Origin: Fusibacter sp. A1
Lineage (GTDB): Bacteria; Bacillota; Clostridia; Peptostreptococcales; Acidaminobacteraceae
Direction: 5' to 3'
Assembly: GCF_004125825.1 (NCBI RefSeq)
Contig: NZ_QQWI01000004.1
Span: 186,001-250,000 of the forward strand
DNA length: 64,000 nucleotides
Shown one piece after another: positions 56,407 through 64,000 of the stretch; the stretch's first letter is position 1; the number at the start of each line of letters is the position of its first letter. The notes under the pieces are model-generated. The model was not told the DNA's origin. It worked only from the letters and a program-made list of their open reading frames with translations, and did not search any database. Both the position numbers and the translations under genes were made by a program.

Positions 56407-56607
56407 GTGACAAGAATCTTCAAATCAATCTATAAGGAAGTGAAATTCCATATCAAGCAGTGCGATCCGGAATACTTGGGAAAGATCATTCCGTGCATCT
56501 TCTTCATCGGACTTCTGGTGTACTGGTGCGGACCGCTTATCGTTGTCGCCCTGATGTATCCAATCTTACTGGCGTTTGCCATTTCATTTGTTATCGGATT
56601 ATTGTAG
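56407..56607 (+). CDS. Small membrane protein, first of a tandem pair
   Basis: A 66-residue protein starting at GTG after AGAGGGGGAC. A basic amphipathic N-terminus (RIFKSIYKEVKFHIKQCDPEYLGKIIP) leads into a long hydrophobic segment from about residue 28 to the end, long enough for two helices with a short turn (WCGP). It is about 40 percent identical by eye to the next gene, with SIxxEVxxxIK, PEYLxxIIPCxxFxGLLVY and PILLAF in common. I do not recognise the family. Confidence 0.65.
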   Translation: MTRIFKSIYKEVKFHIKQCDPEYLGKIIPCIFFIGLLVYWCGPLIVVALMYPILLAFAISFVIGLL

Positions 56608-56643
56608 CTATGTCAGGCAAGTTAACTGTCAAAAGGAGAAAGT

Positions 56644-56841
56644 ATGAAAGTCTTTCGTTCCATCTTCACCGAAGTACGGTACCAGATCAAAGTATCCAGC
56701 CCCGAATACCTTAGCAGAATCATACCCTGTCTTCTCTTTTTCGGACTCCTTGTCTACATGCTGGGCTTTTACAATGTCTTTTTAACCATGATCCCCATAC
56801 TGCTCGCCTTTGGGATAGGTGTCGTCGTCAGTCTGATTTGA
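56644..56841 (+). CDS. Small membrane protein, second of a tandem pair
   Basis: A 65-residue paralogue of the preceding gene, with an AAAGGAGAAAGT ribosome site. The basic N-terminus (VFRSIFTEVRYQIKVSSPEYLSRIIP) and the two-part hydrophobic tail are kept. Its last 14 bases overlap the end of the convergent protease gene. Tandem duplication with divergence suggests selected function, perhaps a hetero-oligomer in the membrane. Function unknown. Confidence 0.65.
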   Translation: MKVFRSIFTEVRYQIKVSSPEYLSRIIPCLLFFGLLVYMLGFYNVFLTMIPILLAFGIGVVVSLI

Positions 56842-57643
56842 CGTCTTTAGAAAGCGACCTATACATGCTTTTTACAGTCAGTAGGATCACAAGGGCAGAT
56901 CCAGCCGCAGGAATCCAAAGAATCCTATTCGGTTCGATACTGCCATAAGACAATGCGCTCACCATGATCACTGAAAAGTTATAGAAAAAGTGCATGAACA
57001 TCGAGTACCACAACCTGCCTGTCTTGTAATAGATCCATCCAGCCATGATTCCCAGTAACGATGCCGCGACAAATTGATGGATATTCATATGAAAAGCACC
57101 AAAGAGAACACCGCTAAGCACGATTCCGATCATGGGATTGTGCTTTTTTAGCATTCCACGCAAAAGAATTCCCCTAAAGATGATTTCTTCAAAAACAGGT
57201 GCGACGACTAGGATCAGCACTAGGCCAATCATCGGGAACTGCTGGAGTGTCTGCGAGAATTTTTCAAGCGCCTCAGAAACTTCAATCGGGGCCATCATCG
57301 GCGAGATAAAGGCCGTGACGAACACCGCAAGAAAAAAGCTTAAGAGCATGATGTGGTTTTTGGCCGATCGATGCCCGAGTGTTCTTTTTTTAAAGTCAAA
57401 TGCAAAGCCTTTTCTGAGAAAAGCCCATCTGATAAAGATGTAATATCCGGTGACCTGCAAGGCTGCCCCTGCTAAAAACGATGCTAAGAGCGAAACACTG
57501 TCGATCCACTTCATCGGTAGGTACACGACAATGCTGATCGAAATCTGAAGAACCAATAGCACCATCACATAAAAGAGAGCTCCATACCAAGCCAATCCAA
57601 ATTCCTTATCTTCAATTTTAGTTGTTTGACCGATCACATTCAT
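56828..57643 (-). CDS. CPBP-family intramembrane glutamic endopeptidase
   Basis: A 271-residue membrane protein with about seven helices and the CPBP (Abi/CAAX protease) motifs. Motif 1 is FEEIIFRGILL (paired Glu and Arg), motif 2 FGAFHMNIHQF (His), and the last motif MFMHFFYNF (His, Asn) follows. Such enzymes process prenylated or peptide substrates and act in bacteriocin immunity or signalling. ATG 57643 gives the better spacing to AAAAGG. It runs convergently against the tandem small membrane genes. Confidence 0.88.
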   Translation of the reverse strand: MNVIGQTTKIEDKEFGLAWYGALFYVMVLLVLQISISIVVYLPMKWIDSVSLLASFLAGAALQVTGYYIFIRWAFLRKGFAFDFKKRTLGHRSAKNHIMLLSFFLAVFVTAFISPMMAPIEVSEALEKFSQTLQQFPMIGLVLILVVAPVFEEIIFRGILLRGMLKKHNPMIGIVLSGVLFGAFHMNIHQFVAASLLGIMAGWIYYKTGRLWYSMFMHFFYNFSVIMVSALSYGSIEPNRILWIPAAGSALVILLTVKSMYRSLSKDVKSD

Positions 57644-57706
57644 TTTTGCCATCCTTTTCTTCTAAGTCCCCACTTATTATAGCAAGAATAGCGGACAATA
57701 AAAATA

Positions 57707-57733
57707 GGCTACCTCAAATAACATGAGGTAGCC
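57707..57733 (-). terminator. Terminator of the serine operon after the DUF1015 gene
   Basis: GGCTACCTCA and TGAGGTAGCC arms around a 7-base loop, followed on the minus strand by TATTTTTATTG, 13 bases after the DUF1015 stop. Confidence 0.88.
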
Positions 57734-57745
57734 ATCTTCAACCGA

Positions 57746-58993
57746 CTAGTCGGCTAATTTGTGAACAAATAGTCCAGATCTGAGTTTTGGCTCAAACCAA
57801 GTTGATTTTGGAGGCATTACTTCGCCAGCGTCTGCGATAGCGATAAGGTCGTCCATCGTAGTCGGGTACATGCTGAATGCAACCGCCATATCCACCGTGC
57901 AACGTCTCTCAAGTTCTTCAAGACCTCTGATACCGCCGATGAAGTCGATTCTGTTATCCGTTCTTGGGTTTTCGATTCCTAAAACAGGATTTAAAAGGTT
58001 TTCTTGAAGAATGGAAACATCAAGTCTTCCTACAGGGTCATTCATATCGTAAATGCCTTCTTTTGCTGTAAGTTTGTACCATTTGCCTTCAAGGTGCATG
58101 CCGTATGTCTTAGCGACCATAGGCTTGTACACTTCAGTACCAACTTCTTCAACATCAAACTTTTCTTTGATCATGTTGAAGAACTCTTCTGTAGAGTGAC
58201 CGTTTAAATCTTGAACCACACGGTTGTAGTCCATGATGAACAGATCCTCATCCGGGAAGATAACCGACATGAAGAAGTTGAACTCCTCTTCACCTGTGTA
58301 GTTAGGGAACTCTTCACGACGCTTCATACCTACTTTAACAGAAGATGCCGATCTGTGGTGACCGTCAGCGATGTAAAGATAGTCGATACCGGCAAAGATT
58401 TCCTCGATGCGGCTATTCACTTCTTCACTTGTGATCTCCCAGACGATATGTGTGATTTCATCATCAGAGATGAAGTTATATACAGGTTTGTGGAACTTGA
58501 TCCATTCGTTTACCATGTGGTTGATCTCGTCGTTCTTCTTGTAAGTCAGGAAGATCGGCGCTGTGTTGGCATCACAGTAATCAAAGTTGTTGATTCTGTC
58601 CTGCTCTTTAACAGGGCGAGTGAATTCGTGTTTTTTTATCGTGTCGTTCATGTACTCGTCAATCGAGTTGCAACCTACGATACCAGTTTGAACACGGCCC
58701 CACATCAATTGTCTGTAGATGTAAAAACGTGGAGTCTCATCTTGAACCAAAATACCGTCTTCTTGGAACTTGTCTAGGTTCTTTCTAGCAGTCTGATACA
58801 CAAGCGGATCGTACGCGTCCATCTCATCCGGTACATCCATTTCAGAACGAACAACATGTAGGAATGAATCAGGATTTCCTTCAGCCATTTTTTTCGCTTC
58901 AGGTCTGTTCATTACGTCGTATGGTAAACAAGCTACTTTTTCGACGATATCTTGTCTTGGTCTTAATGATTTAAAAGGTCTAACTACTGCCAT
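57746..58993 (-). CDS. DUF1015 family protein
   Basis: A 415-residue protein with the full DUF1015 pattern: VRPFKSLRPRQDIVEKVACLPYDVMNRPEAKKMAEGNPDSFLHVVRSE, GRVQTGIVGCNSIDEY, KKHEFTRPVKEQDR, YIADGHHRSASS near residue 210, and an RTDNRIDFIGGIRG stretch toward the end. The conserved Asp/His/Arg (DGHHR) suggest an enzymatic site. Its function is not established. Here it follows serC and serA, an association that points to serine or phosphoserine metabolism. Confidence 0.88.
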   Translation of the reverse strand: MAVVRPFKSLRPRQDIVEKVACLPYDVMNRPEAKKMAEGNPDSFLHVVRSEMDVPDEMDAYDPLVYQTARKNLDKFQEDGILVQDETPRFYIYRQLMWGRVQTGIVGCNSIDEYMNDTIKKHEFTRPVKEQDRINNFDYCDANTAPIFLTYKKNDEINHMVNEWIKFHKPVYNFISDDEITHIVWEITSEEVNSRIEEIFAGIDYLYIADGHHRSASSVKVGMKRREEFPNYTGEEEFNFFMSVIFPDEDLFIMDYNRVVQDLNGHSTEEFFNMIKEKFDVEEVGTEVYKPMVAKTYGMHLEGKWYKLTAKEGIYDMNDPVGRLDVSILQENLLNPVLGIENPRTDNRIDFIGGIRGLEELERRCTVDMAVAFSMYPTTMDDLIAIADAGEVMPPKSTWFEPKLRSGLFVHKLAD

Positions 58994-59054
58994 AATAATC
59001 CTCCAAAATAATTCACTTTAGTGTATGAAAGCGATTGCCCGCCAGTTAAATAGA

Positions 59055-59079
59055 TACCGCTCAGCTCAGCTGAGCGGTA
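59055..59079 (-). terminator. Hairpin between serA and the DUF1015 gene
   Basis: Perfect 12-base arms (TACCGCTCAGCT and complement) around one base, followed by TCTATTTAA on the minus strand. It probably trims expression of the DUF1015 gene relative to serA. Confidence 0.6.
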
Positions 59080-59105
59080 CTTTGTTAGCTAAAACTTCTA
59101 CAGCC

Positions 59106-60011
59106 TTATTTGAAAAAACCTGTAATCGTATCAACCGTCTCTTGACCGATGCGCTCCTGCGCTTCAGCAGTCGAGGCACCGATATGAGGTGTTAAAGAAA
59201 TTCTGTCATGCGTATAGATCGCTTCGTTCTTTGATGGTTCCTCTTCAAACACATCAAGTGCGGCAGCTGTGATCTTACCGCTGTCAAGGGCTCTAAGAAG
59301 TGCCGCTTCATCAACTACTCCACCACGAGCGCAGTTGATCAGGTAAGCGCCGTCTTTCATGATCTCGAATTGAGCATCTGAAATTGTCGCACCCTTATCT
59401 TTAAAGAACGGGATATGAAGCGATAGGAAATCCGCACATTTTAGTACATCATCAAATGCCATAGAAGTGAATCCTTCTACGCCGGCATCACCCATCAAGT
59501 CATAATACACGACGTCCATGCCGATAGCTTTTGCACGTTTTGCAGTCTCACGGGCGATTCTACCAAAACCGATAAGGCCTAGTGTTTTTCCGCCAAGTTC
59601 GATACCCGCATAGGCGTTCTTGTTCCATTCACCTTTTCTCATCGTCACATTCGCCATGTGAAGGTGACGGGCCAATGTGAACATATGTCCGATTGTAAGT
59701 TCAGCAACTGATGCCGAGCTTGAGTTAGGCGTGTTCCTAACTGCAATGCCTTTTGACTCAGCGTATAGGTGATCGATATTGTCGATACCCACGCCCGCAC
59801 GGATGACAAGCTTCAGTGTTCCGCCTGCTACCTGGTCGATAAGGGCTTCTCTAACTTTTGTTTTTGAACGTACGATAAGCACGTTCACTTCTTTTAATTT
59901 TTCAACCAGCGCTTCACCTTCGAAGTACTCGGTGATCACTTCGTGTCCCAAGTCTCTAAGTGCTTGTGCAGCCGATTTGTCCATACCGTCATTTGCTAAT
60001 ATTTTAAGCAT
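59106..60011 (-). CDS. serA: D-3-phosphoglycerate dehydrogenase (short form)
   Basis: A 301-residue D-isomer-specific 2-hydroxyacid dehydrogenase. The NAD loop reads LGLIGFGRIARETAKRAKAIGMDVVYYD, catalytic Arg is in LINCARGGVVDE, Glu in DVFEEEPS, and His in LTPHIGASTAEAQERIG. It has no ACT or other regulatory domain, so it lacks the usual serine feedback site. Placed 31 bases after the serC-like gene, it should oxidise 3-phosphoglycerate made by the glycolytic enzymes encoded nearby. Confidence 0.9.
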   Translation of the reverse strand: MLKILANDGMDKSAAQALRDLGHEVITEYFEGEALVEKLKEVNVLIVRSKTKVREALIDQVAGGTLKLVIRAGVGIDNIDHLYAESKGIAVRNTPNSSSASVAELTIGHMFTLARHLHMANVTMRKGEWNKNAYAGIELGGKTLGLIGFGRIARETAKRAKAIGMDVVYYDLMGDAGVEGFTSMAFDDVLKCADFLSLHIPFFKDKGATISDAQFEIMKDGAYLINCARGGVVDEAALLRALDSGKITAAALDVFEEEPSKNEAIYTHDRISLTPHIGASTAEAQERIGQETVDTITGFFK

Positions 60012-60041
60012 TGGAATCCTCCTAAGATTAAAGCTTATCGA

Positions 60042-61115
60042 CTATTCAAGACCCAAGATGTCTTCGATTTCTCTAAGTAATTCTTGTAGTGTTTCCATTT
60101 GAGTATCAGCCATATGCGCGATTCTGAAAGTTTTTTCCTTAAGGTCGCCGTAGCCGTTTGAAATCATCCAACCGCGTTTTGCAAGCTCTTTATTTAGGTC
60201 AGCGACGCTGATTTCTTTTGTGTTCCACATTGTAGTAAGCGTGTTCGACGCGTATTGTCTTTCTGGAAGCATTTTAAAGTGTTTATCCGCCCAAGCTCTT
60301 ACCACTTCAGCCATTTCAAAATGTCTGTTGAATCTATTTTCGATACCTTCCACTTCAACGATTTGCTCCAACTGATAATCTAGTGCGAACATGTGGGCAA
60401 GTGATGGAGTAGATGGGTACTGGTATGCGCTTCTAACTTTATCGACAACTTCTACTAAGTCAAGGTATAACCCTCTGTTTTCAACAGTCTTTGCTCTCTC
60501 ATACGCTCTGTTTGAAACAGATGCGATTGCAAGACCCGCAGGAAGACCTAAACATTTTTGAGTAGATGTTATACACATGTCGATGCCCCACTCGTCAACA
60601 GGCACTTTCGCGCCGCCAAGTGAAGATACCGTATCCACACAGAACATGACCTCTGGGTATTTCGCTACCACTTTAGCGATTTCTCCCACTGGGTTCATGA
60701 TACCTGTAGACGTTTCATTATGCGTTACAGTCACGACATCATATTTTCCTGTAGCAAGTGCTTCTTCAACCATTTCAGGTGTTGTAGGTGCTGCGGTTTC
60801 AGACTTGAACTTGTCAGCAGGAATACCGTTAGCCGTACACATTTTAAACCATCTGTCGCCAAATGCGCCGACTGAGAACACTGCCGCACGTTTTTTTGTA
60901 AGTGACTTCACAGCCATCTCCATCAAACCGCTACCTGAGGTAGTGCTTAAGATAATGTCGTTTTCAGTGAACATCAACTTTTGCATTCTTTTAGAAATAC
61001 GTTCTTGAAGCTCAGTAGCCTCTTTACCTCTGTGACTGATTTGCGGCGTAGCCATTTTTTGAAGAACATCCTCACGAACGTCTACTGGACCAGGAATAAA
61101 CAATTTTTTATGCAT
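60042..61115 (-). CDS. serC: Class V aminotransferase, phosphoserine transaminase-like
   Basis: A 357-residue PLP enzyme of the class V group: KLFIPGPVDVREDVLQKMATPQISHRGKEA at the start, STTSGSGLMEMAVKSL, VTVTHNETSTGIMNPV, DTVSSLGGAKVP and the PLP lysine in STQKCLGLPAGLA. The family includes alanine-glyoxylate aminotransferases, but the serA neighbour favours 3-phosphohydroxypyruvate as substrate. ATG 61115 has GGGAGG seven bases upstream. First gene of the serine operon. Confidence 0.85.
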   Translation of the reverse strand: MHKKLFIPGPVDVREDVLQKMATPQISHRGKEATELQERISKRMQKLMFTENDIILSTTSGSGLMEMAVKSLTKKRAAVFSVGAFGDRWFKMCTANGIPADKFKSETAAPTTPEMVEEALATGKYDVVTVTHNETSTGIMNPVGEIAKVVAKYPEVMFCVDTVSSLGGAKVPVDEWGIDMCITSTQKCLGLPAGLAIASVSNRAYERAKTVENRGLYLDLVEVVDKVRSAYQYPSTPSLAHMFALDYQLEQIVEVEGIENRFNRHFEMAEVVRAWADKHFKMLPERQYASNTLTTMWNTKEISVADLNKELAKRGWMISNGYGDLKEKTFRIAHMADTQMETLQELLREIEDILGLE

Positions 61116-61257
61116 GTCATGACCTCCCATTTTTTATATGATGTGATGTAGAGCGTTTCTACTTTCACATACAACCATTTTATCTACACATCAAAAGTGA
61201 TGTGCACCCACATTTATGATAGCACGCCAGCAAACCTCACTCAACAAAAACAAGCGG

Positions 61258-61304
61258 GGAAATCGTTAACCTTCGTTAACAAATTGCACAGGCAAACGTT
61301 TTCA
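61258..61304. promoter_or_regulatory. Paired cre-like operators upstream of serC
   Basis: GGAAATCGTTAACC (61258-61271) and GGCAAACGTTTTCA (61291-61304) are ACG/TCG-centred near-palindromes and mirror the pair near secG in reverse orientation. They lie between a TATAAT extended -10 (61361-61366, preceded by TTGG) and the serC start, so a bound LacI-family protein would block transcription. Confidence 0.45.
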
Positions 61305-61360
61305 CGGCGTTTTAAAAAATAACCCAATGCTTTGAGTTATCTTAATAATTTATCAGCCTC

Positions 61361-61387
61361 ATTATACCAAAGTAACTGTCAAATGCA
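61361..61387 (-). promoter_or_regulatory. Candidate promoter of the serine operon
   Basis: TATAAT at 61361-61366 has an extended -10 TGG just before it. TTGCAT at 61382-61387 could be a -35 with a short 15-base spacer. The leader to serC would be about 245 bases. Confidence 0.4.
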
Positions 61388-61426
61388 ACCGAATATTGAT
61401 ATCTTTTGTTTTAATAGAGTAAAGCG

Positions 61427-61834
61427 CTAATAGAACATCCAGCTATCGGAATTCGACAGTCTGAATCTGAAATGCCCTTCGTAGTCCTCTTTTTCAAATA
61501 CGTAGGCGAAGTCGCTGAATCTCACATGAATGATTTCACCTTCCTTCGTTATTATTCTACCGTAGTAGTCACCATCCCAAGTGAGTTTATCGTCATCATG
61601 TGTGATGCTCTTGAAGAACAGGTTGGGTTCCTCAACGGTCTTAAGAATGACCTTTTCAAGATCCGTCGCTTCCATCATCCGTCCCTGCGCGTAGGAAACA
61701 TCATAGACGATGATCGATTCGGCGTCTTTGGCAAAAGCCACCTTGCCGCTGTTCTCCCAACTTCTGAACACCGAGAAAACAATAAAAACACCTACAATCA
61801 TCGAAAACATCTTCATTAAATCGTCTTTACCCAT
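61427..61834 (-). CDS. Membrane-anchored hypothetical protein
   Basis: About 135 residues when started at ATG 61834 after GGAGA (ATG 61840 and 61882 are alternatives). A short basic start is followed by one hydrophobic anchor (MFSMIVGVFIVFSVFRSW), then a soluble domain of alternating strands (SIIVYDVSYAQGRMMEATDLEKVIL, LFFKSITHDDDKLTWDGDYYGRIITKEGEIIHVRFSDFAYVFEKEDYEGHFRFRL). I do not recognise the family. It probably sits on the outer face of the membrane and stands alone between serC and cca. Confidence 0.6.
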   Translation of the reverse strand: MGKDDLMKMFSMIVGVFIVFSVFRSWENSGKVAFAKDAESIIVYDVSYAQGRMMEATDLEKVILKTVEEPNLFFKSITHDDDKLTWDGDYYGRIITKEGEIIHVRFSDFAYVFEKEDYEGHFRFRLSNSDSWMFY

Positions 61835-61916
61835 AACCATTCTCTCCGTTCCATAGTTCCTATCAGCATATCTGATAGACAAAGTATTCCTGTATTATTC
61901 TATCATCTTGAAAAGG

Positions 61917-63263
61917 TCAATTTTGTGATTTTTCTGTAATCTTTTCAATCCATTCCTCACTGAGCTTAAGCAAGGTCTCAATTCGGTTCATTTCTGAAGA
62001 ATGCAGGCATATTTCGACCAGATGTTCAAGTAGCGGGCTAAGTAGCCTCGGATTAGCCTTCAACTGTTCAAACCTATCCATCAGGAGGTTGCCGTCAATT
62101 GAAAGCGCGCTTCTGTCGAAGACCTGCGGAGATTTTCTTATGGTCGCTACAAGCTCCTTAAGCTCTATGTAATAAGCGTCGTCTTCGAGCGTACCGGTAC
62201 CTTTCGCGTCCGCCAATAAGAAGAGCCGCATGTCATCCACTTTTTCAGGTCCTATCTTTCTCATCCACTTCTTTACCGCTCTCTCCGTCAAAACCGGCAT
62301 GCTCATATGATGTGCTATATAAAGAAGTATTTCTTCAGATAGCGCCGTACTCATCTTGAGTCTCTTGCAAATATTTGCAGCGCTTTCAAGGGAGAGTTTC
62401 TCATGTCTGTAAAAATGCCCGATTCCCTTGTCATCCAGTTCAAAGGTGGCGGGCTTACCGATATCATGAAGCAGGGCGGCCCACCTAAGGGCCGCAGTGT
62501 TTGGCGTGTTTACCACCACCTGTTTGGTATGTTCAAAGACCGTCCATTTATGGCACGGATGATGCTGCTCAAAGCCGATACAAGGAACCATTTCGGGCAG
62601 TATTTCATTTAAGAGACCACACTCGTTCAGAAGTTCCAGTCCAAGATCCGCCCTATCAGAAAGCAGGATCTTGTTCATCTCGACAAAAATCCGCTCCACA
62701 CTGACTCCCATAAGGCTTGTATCGTTTTTTATCGCCCGTATGATCTCAACATCCAGATCAAAGCCTTTCTGAGCTGCGAAACGAATCGCCCTAAGTTTTC
62801 TTAACCGGTCCTCATTGAACCGTTCTTCCGCTTTTCCTACAGTCCTGATCAGCTTTTTCCTGATATCGGATTTTCCTCTAAAGGGGTCCACAATTTCACC
62901 CTGCTCAGACATGGCCATCGCGTTCATGGTAAAATCCCTGCGGGACAGGTCTTCGACAATCGATCCTGAAAAGGTAACAACACTCGGCCTTCTGCCATCC
63001 ATGTATCCTGAGTCTTTTCTGAAAGTCGTCACTTCAAAATCCGAACCGTCCAGGATTACAGTCACCGTGCCAAAGTCGATTCCTGTGGGGATGCAGTTAT
63101 TAAAAATGGCCATCACCTCATCCGGAAGCGCTCCCGTCGCAATATCAAAGTCATTAGGTTCCACATTCATATAAATATCACGGACGCATCCACCGACAAG
63201 GTAGGCTTCATATCCCTTTCTTTTCAACTGCCCGACAATCCATTTAGCCCCATCCAAACTCAT
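61917..63263 (-). CDS. cca: CCA tRNA nucleotidyltransferase with HD domain
   Basis: A 448-residue class II nucleotidyltransferase that adds or repairs the CCA end of tRNAs. AYLVGGCVRDIYMNVEPNDFDIATGALP has the GG and D-x-D motifs, VTTFRKDSGYMDGRRPSVVTF and RRDFTMNAMA follow, then EDRLRKLRAIRFAAQKGFDL. The middle HD-type domain shows HTKQVV and LRWAALLHDIGKPATF. ATG 63263 is selected by AAAAGGGGTG. The window's tmRNA encodes its own CCA, so cca is for repair or for tRNAs that lack it. Confidence 0.94.
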   Translation of the reverse strand: MSLDGAKWIVGQLKRKGYEAYLVGGCVRDIYMNVEPNDFDIATGALPDEVMAIFNNCIPTGIDFGTVTVILDGSDFEVTTFRKDSGYMDGRRPSVVTFSGSIVEDLSRRDFTMNAMAMSEQGEIVDPFRGKSDIRKKLIRTVGKAEERFNEDRLRKLRAIRFAAQKGFDLDVEIIRAIKNDTSLMGVSVERIFVEMNKILLSDRADLGLELLNECGLLNEILPEMVPCIGFEQHHPCHKWTVFEHTKQVVVNTPNTAALRWAALLHDIGKPATFELDDKGIGHFYRHEKLSLESAANICKRLKMSTALSEEILLYIAHHMSMPVLTERAVKKWMRKIGPEKVDDMRLFLLADAKGTGTLEDDAYYIELKELVATIRKSPQVFDRSALSIDGNLLMDRFEQLKANPRLLSPLLEHLVEICLHSSEMNRIETLLKLSEEWIEKITEKSQN

Positions 63264-63425
63264 CCCATCACCCCTTTTGACCATTGTATCACATTTTGCT
63301 GGTCGCTAGCTGCACAAGGCTCACCGGTCAGTGAGTTTGACCTTTCACTTTATACGGCGTCTCTAGTGAATCTTCGGTTATTATAAAAAATACAGGGTAT
63401 CAAAGTATCAAAAGGTGGTGAGCGC

Positions 63426-64000
63426 ATGTTCAATAGCATTCATAAGCAGATTCTATCAACTCTCATACTTGTCAGTCTCCTCAACATTCTATTTTTAGGA
63501 ACTATCACATTGGTCTATGGAAACAATGCGCTTCGGGAATCTACCGTGACAAGCGCCCGGTTTGCCCGTGAAGCGATGGTCCAGACACTCGAAAAGGACA
63601 TCACCTCTGCAGATAAGATTATCAGTTCATTGACTTCACTTATCGATGACGAGTTAGATCCTACAAGAATCCACGATCCGGACTACTTGCAGTTTCTGAT
63701 GGATAGCTGGGATTCTCATGTCAAGAGACTTGCTCAAAACCACTTGTTAAGTCACACGGCCTACATCTACCTCAATCCCGAACTGACAGGAAGAGTCTTT
63801 GATATCTTTTATGCGGATCAGAACGGTGATGCTTTGGTGGAACGTCAATCGAACATTCCTCTTTCCTATTTTCGTGAGGGTCCCCTTCCTACCGATGCGA
63901 AACAGTGGTGGTTCGAAGCAATTGACAAAAATACCTCGAATTGGACCAGACCCTATTCCTGGACATTCGATAACGGTAAGGCAATAGAGGTCGTTTCACT
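63426..64000 (+). CDS. N-terminus of a dCACHE-type membrane sensor
   Basis: An ATG at 63426, preceded by AAAGGTGGTGAG, opens a frame that continues past the window edge (191 residues seen). Residues 8-33 form an N-terminal membrane helix (KQILSTLILVSLLNILFLG). Residues from 34 on look like an extracellular dCACHE domain, with a long helix (TVTSARFAREAMVQTLEKDI) and the characteristic WWFEAIDKNTSNWTRPYSW stretch. The output domain lies outside the window and could be a histidine kinase, chemoreceptor or diguanylate cyclase. Confidence 0.75.
   Translation, partial: MFNSIHKQILSTLILVSLLNILFLGTITLVYGNNALRESTVTSARFAREAMVQTLEKDITSADKIISSLTSLIDDELDPTRIHDPDYLQFLMDSWDSHVKRLAQNHLLSHTAYIYLNPELTGRVFDIFYADQNGDALVERQSNIPLSYFREGPLPTDAKQWWFEAIDKNTSNWTRPYSWTFDNGKAIEVVS

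Noticed and set aside
61116-61426. Serine T-box leader upstream of serC
   Set aside because: No T-box sequence of the GGGTGGNACCGCG type and no antiterminator stem could be found.

Overview
The window looks like a chromosomal segment of an anaerobic, low-GC, Gram-positive bacterium of the class Clostridia. The evidence is a cggR-gapA-pgk-tpiA-gpmI-eno glycolytic operon next to rpoN, a membrane pyrophosphatase, a BMP-type nucleoside ABC importer, CheX, a DegV protein and strong AGGAGG ribosome sites. A Fusibacter/Acidaminobacter-like host would fit, but that is inference. Nearly all housekeeping genes are on the minus strand.

Layout. 1-1067: end of a small chromosomal cluster (partial kinase-like gene, YjbQ family, ElaA-type acetyltransferase). 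1068-2677: AT-rich scar zone with two related intergenic repeats, a CuA-type cupredoxin lipoprotein and a small membrane protein. 2667-17923: a 15.3 kb integrated element lodged in the 3' end of ssrA (tmRNA). Reading inwards from its integrase end it has a tyrosine integrase, a CI-like repressor diverging from a Cro-like gene, an excisionase-like protein, two replication genes, a terminase small subunit, a Type I restriction-modification operon (hsdRMS), a HEPN pseudogene, and a compact three-gene operon of unknown function: an EEP-family nuclease, a large helical protein and a DUF697 membrane protein. It has no capsid, portal, large terminase or lysis genes, so it resembles a phage-inducible chromosomal island (phage satellite) with a defence cargo. 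Its insertion replaced the 3' acceptor strand and terminator of ssrA; the displaced originals are still recognisable at 2600-2677.

17904-23357: ssrA, smpB, a drug/metabolite exporter, an NTF2-like protein, a Cof-type phosphatase and RNase R. 23549-26328: a Cys/His-rich DUF1292 protein, a K+-dependent-type membrane pyrophosphatase and SecG. 26600-33792: the glycolytic operon with a CggR operator and promoter. 33906-41870: sigma-54, uracil/xanthine permease and the nucleoside importer. 42181-46911: thioredoxin reductase, DegV, Na/Pi cotransporter, TrmL, CheX. 46997-56248: a tightly overlapped operon for the late steps of cobalamin synthesis (NMN-adenylyltransferase-like, CobU, CobS, CobC, CbiA, CbiP, CbiB, CobD) running into UppP and a DUF362 ferredoxin-like protein. 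56407-57643: two tandem paralogous small membrane proteins and a CPBP protease. 57746-61115: serC-serA-DUF1015 serine operon. 61427-64000: membrane-anchored hypothetical, CCA-adding enzyme and the start of a dCACHE sensor.

The most interesting parts are the satellite-like island, its uncharacterised nuclease/helical/DUF697 operon, the interrupted HEPN gene next to hsdS, and the way the island re-supplied the tmRNA acceptor strand while keeping the G3-U70 alanine identity pair. Base composition was judged by eye, and all homology statements come from motif recognition without database searches.
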